A stretch of 64,000 nt of DNA, from positions 15,078 to 79,077 of the forward strand of contig JBKHXK010000008.1 in the NCBI GenBank assembly GCA_046566065.1, in the 5' to 3' direction. The notes below the pieces were generated by a model. That model ran no database searches. It was not told the DNA's origin and worked only from the letters and a program-made list of their open reading frames with translations. Of this stretch, positions 58,608 to 64,000 are shown in pieces (within the stretch, counting starts at the first letter, position 1; the number at the start of each line of letters is the position of its first letter). Made by a program: the position numbers and the translations under genes. The DNA comes from MB1-2 sp046566065 (GTDB lineage Bacteria; Actinomycetota; CADDZG01; WHSQ01).

Positions 58608-59540
58608 GTGAGCCACGACCTAGCCCACGTTCACCGTCCCGATCTTCGGAGCGGACAGACGCGAGCCCTCAAGGTCTCACTGATCGCGAACGGCCTCTTC
58701 ATGTTCCTCCAGTTCGGAGCAGGCCTCGCGTTCGGGTCTTTGGCGCTGTTGGCGGATTCGGCTCACATGCTCTCCGATGTGAGCGGGTTAGCTATCGCGC
58801 TCGGCGCCCACCATCTCTTGCAGCGACCTGTGTCCGATCGCCATACCTACGGATTGCAGAGAGCCGAGGTTCTGGGGGCCCAGGCGAACGGGTTCCTGCT
58901 GCTGATCGCGGCTGCATGGATCTGCTTCGAGGCCTTGCGGAGGATCGATGGGGATCCGGAGATCGAAGGTGCCGGCATGGCGCTTGTCGCGGGCGCGGGC
59001 CTCGCGATCAATCTGGCGAGCGCTCTTCTCCTGAGAAGGAACCAAGGCAACAGCCTCAATATGCGCGGAGCGGTCCTTCACATGGCACTCGATGCGATCG
59101 GCTCGGTCGCCGCGCTGGGGGCCGGACTCGGTGTCCTGTTGTGGGATGCCACGTGGCTAGACCCCGCTGTCTCGCTGGTGATCGCCCTGCTTATAGCCTG
59201 GTCATCCCTGCACCTGCTGCGCGAAGCAACACACGTCCTGCTGGAGGGGACGCCGCGTGGGACGGATCCCAATGAGGTCAAGCAAGCGCTGATGGATGAT
59301 CCCAGCGTCGAGTCGATCCATCACGTCCACCTCTGGAACCTGGCGTCGGACGTCCCCGCCCTGTCCGCTCACGTCGTGGTCCACGCCGACATGAGCCTGC
59401 ACGATGCACAGCTCCACGGCGAACGCTTGAAGTCGATGCTCGACGAGCGGTTCGGGATCGCGCATGCAACGCTGGAGCTCGAATGTCATCCCTGTGAGCC
59501 CCTGACAAGAGCCGGGGATGGGTCCGTCCACCCCCATTGA
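58608..59540 (+). CDS. CDF cation efflux protein (CzcD/ZitB type)
   Basis: 310 aa. Six helices and a C-terminal cytosolic domain. The metal site residues are seen in LALLADSAHMLSDVSGLAIAL (helix 2, HxxxD) and ALDAIGSVAALGAGLGVLL (helix 5, DxxxS in place of HxxxD, so one ligand appears changed). Loop DRHTYGLQRAEVLGA and C-terminal VHLWNLASDVPALSAHVVV are typical. It should export Zn, Cd or a similar ion against protons. GTG start. The first Asp-Ala-Ile-Gly substitution may alter metal choice. Confidence 0.9.
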   Translation: MSHDLAHVHRPDLRSGQTRALKVSLIANGLFMFLQFGAGLAFGSLALLADSAHMLSDVSGLAIALGAHHLLQRPVSDRHTYGLQRAEVLGAQANGFLLLIAAAWICFEALRRIDGDPEIEGAGMALVAGAGLAINLASALLLRRNQGNSLNMRGAVLHMALDAIGSVAALGAGLGVLLWDATWLDPAVSLVIALLIAWSSLHLLREATHVLLEGTPRGTDPNEVKQALMDDPSVESIHHVHLWNLASDVPALSAHVVVHADMSLHDAQLHGERLKSMLDERFGIAHATLELECHPCEPLTRAGDGSVHPH

Positions 59541-59612
59541 GCTCGCTGGGCGTCCGCCTGTAACGTAGGACCCGAGAGCTTGACGATCAGCCTCGGACGG
59601 GATGGCGTGCGG

Positions 59613-60350
59613 ATGGTCGATCGATCCAACGAAGACGCACCCTCGCGAGCCGGCGGAGCCACAGCCAGCGATCCGTCTGCCGAGATAATCGGTCGTCTGG
59701 CGCACGAGTTGAAGACGCCGCTCACCGTGGCCAAAGGTTACGCACACACGCTGAGAGCGTCCGTAGAGCAGCTGGACCCGACCACGATCCGTCGCTGTGC
59801 GGACGCCATCTTGCGAGGACTGTCGTCTGCAGAAGTATTGGTTGACTCTCTCGCTCAGACGCGCTCCGTTGACGCAGGCTCATTGACCCTGAACCTGAAG
59901 GAAGTTGAGGTGTCGGCGTTCGTTACTGAGGTGGTGCGAGACCTCGACGTGATCACCCAGCCCCACCCGGTATCGGTTGTCCTCACCACAGAGATCAGGG
60001 CATGGTTCGACCCCGCCAGGATCCGGCAAGTGCTCACCAACCTGTTGTCGAACGCTGCCAAGTTCAGTCCACCAGAGGAAGCGATCGTCGTGCAGGTCTC
60101 CTCCGATGATCTTCACGTCCAGATCTCGGTGATCGATCGGGGCTCCGGGATAGCCGCTCAGGATCTGGACCGCATCTTTCTCAAGTACGAGAGACTGGGA
60201 ACCTCGGTGAAGGGAACGGGGCTGGGTCTCTACATATCTCGTGAGCTAGCGAGGGCGCACGGGGGCGACATCACGGTCGACTCCGACGGCCGCAGCGGAT
60301 GTACGTTCACCCTCCACCTTCCGATCCACGCCGGGGAGCGGACGGCGTGA
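59613..60350 (+). CDS. Histidine kinase of the KaiBC operon
   Basis: 245 aa from ATG 59613 (TTG 59580 adds 11 residues). ATG is preferred because it gives MVDRSNED, similar to the opening of the paralogue at 27496. HisKA H-box LAHELKTPLTVAKGYA, N box QVLTNLLSNAAKFSP, G1 DRGSGIAAQD, F box IFLKYERLG, G2 GTGLGLYISRELARAHGG. No membrane segment and no KaiB-like N-terminal domain as in SasA. The GTGA overlap with kaiB and the TGATG overlap kaiB/kaiC make one operon, so it may report the state of KaiB-KaiC. No response regulator follows. Confidence 0.88.
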   Translation: MVDRSNEDAPSRAGGATASDPSAEIIGRLAHELKTPLTVAKGYAHTLRASVEQLDPTTIRRCADAILRGLSSAEVLVDSLAQTRSVDAGSLTLNLKEVEVSAFVTEVVRDLDVITQPHPVSVVLTTEIRAWFDPARIRQVLTNLLSNAAKFSPPEEAIVVQVSSDDLHVQISVIDRGSGIAAQDLDRIFLKYERLGTSVKGTGLGLYISRELARAHGGDITVDSDGRSGCTFTLHLPIHAGERTA

Positions 60351-60640
60351 CGATCGTCCTCAAGCTCTACGTCACCGGAACAACGTCGCGCGCTATCGAG
60401 GCGAGGCGAAAGACGTCCGAGATCGTCGAGCACTTCCTGTCGGATTGCGAGCTAGAGGTGATCGACATCCTGGAACGTCCCGACCTTGCGGAACGGGACC
60501 GGATCATCGCCACTCCCACTATCGTTCGCGTGTCGCCGGCGCCGATCAGGAAGGTGATCGGAGACATCTCTGACCCGCACACGCTTCTCAACGGTCTGGG
60601 CTTGGTGGGCGGCGAAGGCTTCAGGGAAGGGGCTAGCTGA
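60347..60640 (+). CDS. kaiB: KaiB clock protein
   Basis: 97 aa from GTG. VLKLYVTGTTSRAIEARRK, LEVIDILERPDLAERDRIIATPTIVR and APIRKVIGDISD match KaiB along its length (cyanobacterial [39 protein letters not shown]). KaiB is a thioredoxin-like fold-switching protein that binds the CI ring of KaiC. The first and last genes of this set overlap it by 4 and 1 nt. No kaiA is present, as in most KaiBC systems outside cyanobacteria. Confidence 0.93.
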   Translation: MTIVLKLYVTGTTSRAIEARRKTSEIVEHFLSDCELEVIDILERPDLAERDRIIATPTIVRVSPAPIRKVIGDISDPHTLLNGLGLVGGEGFREGAS

Positions 60641-62109
60641 TGGTGTGGGACGTACGCGAGGTTGAGCGACTCGACCCGGGCATCCCCGGTCTCGAACTCA
60701 TCGCGCGGGGTGGGATCCCGAAGGGGCGCCTCACGCTCGTCGCCGGGACCGCCGGTAGTGGGAAGACGATCTTCGCCGCCCAGTTCCTCGCCGCCGGCAT
60801 CAACGCGGGGGAGCCGGGAGTGTTCGTGACCTTCGAAGAGCGTCCCGAGTCGATCCGCAGGAACCTCCGGTCCTTCGGGTGGGACATCGCCGCCTGGGAA
60901 GCGGACGCTAAGTGGGCCTTCGTGGACGGCGCCGCGCGGTTCACCGAGGACACCACGATGCTGGGGGACTTCGACCTATCTCCGTTGATCGCGCGCGTTC
61001 ATCATGCAGTGCAACGTACGGGGGCCACACGGGTCGCGATCGACTCTGTTGGCGCCTTGGTGGCCCAGTTCGAGACCGCCACACCGACCCGGCGAGCGAT
61101 GTTCCAGTTGGCGGCCGCGGTCGAGGAGATGGGCGTCACCACCGTGATGACCGGGGAGAGGGACGAGGACTACGGTCCAGTGGCTCAGTTCGGCTTCGAG
61201 GAGTTCGTTGCCGACAACGTCATCGTTCTCCGCAATGCGCTCGAAGGCGAGAAGCGCAGGCGCACGCTCGAGGTGTTGAAGATCCGAGGAGGCTCGCACC
61301 TCAAGGGAGAGCATCTCTTCACGCTGTTGTCCGAACGCGGGATCGTCGTCGTTCCGCCCCAGACGGCCGGATTCGACTACCCGGCATCCACCGCACGCAT
61401 GCCGTGGGGGAACCCCAAGTTGGATGAGATGTGTGGGGGAGGCCTGTTCGAGAGGTCCCTCGCGATGGTGACCGGGCCCACGGGAACCGGCAAGTCGCTG
61501 TTGTCCAGCGTCTTCATCATGGGCGGCGCGGAGGCAGGCGAGAAGGCCTTATTGCATTCATTCGAGGAGAGTCACGATCAGATCTGCCGGAATGCCGACG
61601 CCTGGGGCTTCGATTTCACCCGGCTCGAGGCAGAGGGTCGTTTGAAGATCATCGCTCAGGCCCCTGAGACCTCCTCCCTCGAGGACCATCTCTTGATGGT
61701 GCAGCACGCCATAGACGAGTTCCAGCCCGATCGGGTCGCGATCGACAGCCTGACCGCGCTGCAGCGAGTGTCGACCGTCAAGAGCTTCCGGGAGTACGTC
61801 CTGGGCTTGACCTTCCACATCAAGACGAAGTGCCGTCTCGGATTGGTGGTCACGGCAGCCGGCGTCGAGGCGGAACCTTCGGTCGGAGGCCTCCATCTCG
61901 CAACGGTCAGTGACACGATCGTGGTGCTGAACTACGTTGCGGTCGGAGGCGAGATCAAACGGGGCATCTTCGTGCTGAAGATGAGAGGTTCGGATCACGA
62001 CGAGCACGTTCGCGAGTTCGACATCCGTGGCGATGGCATCCATGTTCTCGGTGCCTTCGACGACGTGAGAGGCATGGTCCAAGGGATGTGGATCGGAGAG
62101 CGTCGGTAA
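60640..62109 (+). CDS. kaiC: KaiC-like two-domain RecA ATPase
   Basis: 489 aa with duplicated RecA-type domains. CI: Walker A AGTAGSGKTIFAA (about 35-47), catalytic Glu pair in VTFEERPESI (66-67), AIDSVGALV. CII: Walker A GPTGTGKSLLSS, Glu pair in SFEESHDQI, AIDSLTALQR, and MRGSDHDEHVREFDI. In the cyanobacterial protein the phosphosites lie in HIST; here the segment is HLAT, so Ser431 is Ala while Thr432 is kept. Length is close to the cyanobacterial 519. It may work as a KaiB-regulated timer or a stress switch. ATG overlaps the kaiB stop. Confidence 0.93.
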   Translation: MVWDVREVERLDPGIPGLELIARGGIPKGRLTLVAGTAGSGKTIFAAQFLAAGINAGEPGVFVTFEERPESIRRNLRSFGWDIAAWEADAKWAFVDGAARFTEDTTMLGDFDLSPLIARVHHAVQRTGATRVAIDSVGALVAQFETATPTRRAMFQLAAAVEEMGVTTVMTGERDEDYGPVAQFGFEEFVADNVIVLRNALEGEKRRRTLEVLKIRGGSHLKGEHLFTLLSERGIVVVPPQTAGFDYPASTARMPWGNPKLDEMCGGGLFERSLAMVTGPTGTGKSLLSSVFIMGGAEAGEKALLHSFEESHDQICRNADAWGFDFTRLEAEGRLKIIAQAPETSSLEDHLLMVQHAIDEFQPDRVAIDSLTALQRVSTVKSFREYVLGLTFHIKTKCRLGLVVTAAGVEAEPSVGGLHLATVSDTIVVLNYVAVGGEIKRGIFVLKMRGSDHDEHVREFDIRGDGIHVLGAFDDVRGMVQGMWIGERR

Positions 62110-62117
62110 CTCCTGCC

Positions 62118-62207
62118 ATGTGGGGCAAGCCCGAGGAGCGTGAAGCGGCGTTGCAGGGACTGGTCGACGACCTCGCTAAGGTGACCAGAGCACTCGACGA
62201 CCGATAG
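62118..62207 (+). CDS. Possible 29-aa peptide between kaiC and bpa
   Basis: ATG 62118 opens MWGKPEEREAALQGLVDDLA and ends RALDDR, probably one amphipathic helix. It starts 8 nt after the kaiC stop and its stop is followed by the ribosome-binding site of bpa (TAGGAGCTGC). It has no clear ribosome-binding site of its own, so translation is uncertain. Confidence 0.35.
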   Translation: MWGKPEEREAALQGLVDDLAKVTRALDDR

Positions 62208-62214
62208 GAGCTGC

Positions 62215-62703
62215 ATGTCCGAAGAGCAGACGTTCACGGGACCCGTTACTTCTGAGGTTGAAGCGGCCCCGGCCGGCCAAGAGATCACGCCTCGAGTCAA
62301 CGAGAGCGTCGAGCATCCGGCCAAGGTGATGCGGATAGCGACGATGGTGCGCCAACTCCTCGAAGAGGTGCGGCAGGCGGACCTGGACGAGCCCAGCCGC
62401 GAGCGCATGCGGGATGTCTACGAGACCTCGGTGCGGGAGCTGGGTGAGGTGCTTTCTCCCGATCTGAAAGAGGAGCTCGGGCGGTTGAGCCTGCCCTTCG
62501 AGAACGATGCTCCTTCAGAAGCCGAGCTTCGGGTTGCGCACGCTCAACTCGTGGGGTGGCTCGAAGGACTGTTCCACGGCATCCAGGCGATGCTGTTCGC
62601 GCAGCAGGCCGAGAGCCGCGCCCGCTTCGAAGAGGTCCGCCGCCAGAGCCTCCCGGCCCCCGAAGACACCCCGCCCCAACCCGGACAAGGCCAATACCTC
62701 TAA
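62215..62703 (+). CDS. bpa: Bacterial proteasome activator Bpa/PafE
   Basis: 162 aa. From memory it matches M. tuberculosis Bpa closely: EHPAKVMRIATMVRQLLEEVRQADLDEPSRERMRD, LGEVLSPDLKEELGRLSLPF, APSEAELRVAHAQLVGWLEGLFHGIQAMLFAQQ. The C-terminus GQGQYL carries the GQYL motif that docks into the 20S proteasome alpha ring. It forms a dodecameric ring that feeds partly unfolded proteins to the proteasome without ATP. It implies that this organism has a 20S proteasome. It lies 105 nt after kaiC on the same strand, with GGAG upstream. Confidence 0.95.
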   Translation: MSEEQTFTGPVTSEVEAAPAGQEITPRVNESVEHPAKVMRIATMVRQLLEEVRQADLDEPSRERMRDVYETSVRELGEVLSPDLKEELGRLSLPFENDAPSEAELRVAHAQLVGWLEGLFHGIQAMLFAQQAESRARFEEVRRQSLPAPEDTPPQPGQGQYL

Positions 62704-62757
62704 CCGTTCTGGGTTAACTGGAGCACGTCCACGCGTGCTTTTCCGACATCAGAACGG
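62704..62757. terminator. Nested inverted repeats between bpa and the convergent dehydrogenase
   Basis: AGCACG (62722-62727) pairs with CGTGCT (62734-62739) and is followed by TTTT; outside it CCGTTCT (62704-62710) pairs with AGAACGG (62751-62757). It probably ends transcription from bpa. Confidence 0.5.
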
Positions 62758-63783
62758 TCAACGCGGGACTATGCGCATGATGCTGGACGGTGTCATGAAA
62801 TAGAGCCATCCCCCCGGCCCCTTGGAGACGTCCACTATCGGGTCGCCGCTGTAGATGATGCGGTCGCGCCGCACCCGAGTACCGCGATCGTTCATGACGA
62901 AGCGATGCAGGTTGCCGTCGAAGTCGCCCATGTAGAGGCTCCCCGACAGGGACTTCATCCTGCCCCGGTACCACCACAGATCGGTTGGGACGATGGGCGG
63001 GGTCCAGCGCCGTAGCGGGTCGATCGGGTTGGCGCCTTGGCCGCTGCCGCACTGGTAGTTCGCGCCCCATCCGTAGTTGCCGCCCTTGCGGATCAGGTTC
63101 AGCTCGTCGTCGCAGCTCGGCCCATTCTCGGTCTCGTACAACCGTTGCGTCCCCGGCTTGCGCGCGAGCCCGAAGGGGTTGCGATGGCCGTAGCTCCACA
63201 CAGGGTTGCGCCCGGTCGCGTCCGAGAACGGGTTCCCTTTGGGGATCGTGCCGTCGTCGTTGTATCGAAGGATCTTCCCCAGCCTGTTCGAGGTGAGTTG
63301 AGCACTGGCCGGGCTGTGGTTCTCGCCGGTCGACACGAAGAGCTTGTTGCCGACGAACTCGAGCTGGCCCCCGTTGTGATACCCGCTCGATGCCGGAACG
63401 TTGGCCATGATCGTCTTCGGTCTCCCGCAGCGGTTATCCCGCACGCGGAAGCGCGTCACTCGCATCTCTTCGGGAGAGGCGTTCGTGTACATGACGTACA
63501 ACCACCTGTTGCGTTTGAAACGGGGGTGCAGCACGATCCCGAGCGCTCCCTGTTCGCCGGCGCTCGCGACGTCCAGGGTCACGCAGGCCCTCGCCAGCAA
63601 CCTGCGCCCGATCATCACCCGGATCTTGCCGGTGTTCTTCTCGGTGAAGAAGATCTTCTTGGTCCCCTTGACCCAGGCCATGTCGATCGGGAAGGAGAGG
63701 TTCCCCTCGTAGGTCTGTACGCGGGTGCCGGAGGGCAGTGCCCCCGCGACTCGAGGCTCGACCACGCCCAGGGCGGCGGCCAC
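62758..63783 (-). CDS. PQQ-type glucose/sorbosone dehydrogenase-like protein (N-terminus lost in gap)
   Basis: 341 residues up to the run of Ns. The beta-propeller fold is seen in FPIDMAWVKGTKKIFFTEKNTGKIRVM, GALGIVLHPRFKRNRWLYVMY, SSGYHNGGQLEFVGNKLFVSTGE, VWSYGHRNPFGLARKP and GNYGWGANYQCG. HNGGQL, YGHRNPFG and ETENGPSCDDELN are landmarks of the soluble quinoprotein sugar dehydrogenase (GSDH) family. It is probably exported, but the signal peptide would lie in or beyond the gap: AALGVVEPRVAGALP just before it looks like the end of a signal sequence. Confidence 0.85.
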   Translation of the reverse strand: MAAALGVVEPRVAGALPSGTRVQTYEGNLSFPIDMAWVKGTKKIFFTEKNTGKIRVMIGRRLLARACVTLDVASAGEQGALGIVLHPRFKRNRWLYVMYTNASPEEMRVTRFRVRDNRCGRPKTIMANVPASSGYHNGGQLEFVGNKLFVSTGENHSPASAQLTSNRLGKILRYNDDGTIPKGNPFSDATGRNPVWSYGHRNPFGLARKPGTQRLYETENGPSCDDELNLIRKGGNYGWGANYQCGSGQGANPIDPLRRWTPPIVPTDLWWYRGRMKSLSGSLYMGDFDGNLHRFVMNDRGTRVRRDRIIYSGDPIVDVSKGPGGWLYFMTPSSIMRIVPR

Positions 63784-63793
63784 NNNNNNNNNN
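63784..63793. other. Assembly gap (10 N)
   Basis: Ten Ns, probably a scaffold join of unknown true size. The dehydrogenase N-terminus and its promoter are missing here. Confidence 0.99.
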
Positions 63794-63867
63794 GACTCAG
63801 CGACCGCCTAACCATCCGGGCAGTCTGCCATCGCCTGCGGGCCTGCCGGGTGGCTATCATTCGGAGC

Positions 63868-63956
63868 GGAGGTGTGCCCGAGCGGCCGAAGGGAGCGCAC
63901 TGCTAATGCGTTAAGGGGCTAACGCTCCTTCCGGGGTTCAAATCCCCGCGCCTCCG
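63868..63956 (+). tRNA. tRNA-Ser (GCU)
   Basis: Acceptor GGAGGTG/CGCCTCC, D-arm CCCGAGCGGCCGAAGGGAGC, anticodon loop CTGCTAA (anticodon GCT), long variable arm and T-arm CGGGGTTCAAATCCCCG. CCA is not encoded. TATCAT (63855-63860) just upstream could be its -10. Confidence 0.96.
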
Positions 63957-63965
63957 CTCATCGAT

Positions 63966-63982
63966 CCGCCGAGAAGCGGCGG
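63966..63982 (+). terminator. Hairpin after tRNA-Ser
   Basis: CCGCCG-AGAAG-CGGCGG, a 6-bp perfect stem ten nucleotides past the tRNA, without a T-run. The last 18 nt of the window show nothing. Confidence 0.35.
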
Positions 63983-64000
63983 TCCAGCAGGTAACCTGGG

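Noticed and set aside
1..64000. CRISPR arrays, insertion sequences, integrases, rRNA genes
   Set aside because: No spaced direct repeats, transposase motifs, integrase or rRNA sequences seen by eye.
63957..64000. Start of the SRP RNA gene after tRNA-Ser
   Set aside because: The bases do not match the SRP RNA core and the window ends too soon.

Overview
High-GC Actinomycetota DNA, probably from a metagenome-assembled or draft scaffold (ten Ns at 63784-63793). The assignment rests on gene content: CrgA, a class E sortase, PASTA-domain Ser/Thr kinases with PstP and two FHA proteins, an AAC(2')-type acetyltransferase and the proteasome activator Bpa/PafE. The combination with KaiB/KaiC and LarB/LarC suggests a lineage away from the well-studied Mycobacterium/Streptomyces groups, but the class cannot be fixed by eye.

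0.1-27.3 kb follows the backbone of the mycobacterial origin-proximal locus: tRNA-Ile, tRNA-Ala, crgA, (sortase, small membrane ORF), trpG, pknB-pknA-pbpA-rodA-pstP-fhaB-fhaA (all on the minus strand, mostly overlapping by 4-8 nt), tRNA-Leu. Inserted between the tRNAs and crgA are secreted beta-propeller (LVIVD) proteins, thioredoxin, a CopC-like protein, an acyltransferase, an RlpA-like barrel protein, an SCP2 protein, a NUDIX-MBL fusion, a SpoIIE phosphatase fused to an RsbW-like ATPase, and a thiolase.

27.5-44.1 kb: a small soluble histidine kinase, a BlaI/BlaR1-like pair, then two complete five-gene oligopeptide ABC operons separated by a cation/proton antiporter. Both operons carry a related 16-bp dyad upstream of the binding-protein gene and a hairpin between that gene and the first permease. 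A DUF1028 protein ends the second operon.

44.1-48.3 kb: larB-larC (nickel-pincer cofactor), with larC interrupted by an in-frame UGA at the LarC1/LarC2 boundary; a DUF4446 protein; serS; an orphan HisKA-only protein; tRNA-Ser(UGA).

48.4-64 kb is accessory and lies between two tRNA-Ser genes: a MASE1 histidine kinase, an ArsR/CDF metal module, a cupin and a flavoprotein, a response regulator, ChrA, a sulfur module (SQR-like flavoprotein, DsrC/TusE, DsrE), a CBS-BON protein, CzcD-like efflux, then histidine kinase-KaiB-KaiC as one overlapping operon followed by bpa. Two genes (rodA, the DsrE gene) carry apparent single-base frameshifts that may be assembly errors. I saw no insertion sequence, CRISPR array, phage gene or rRNA.
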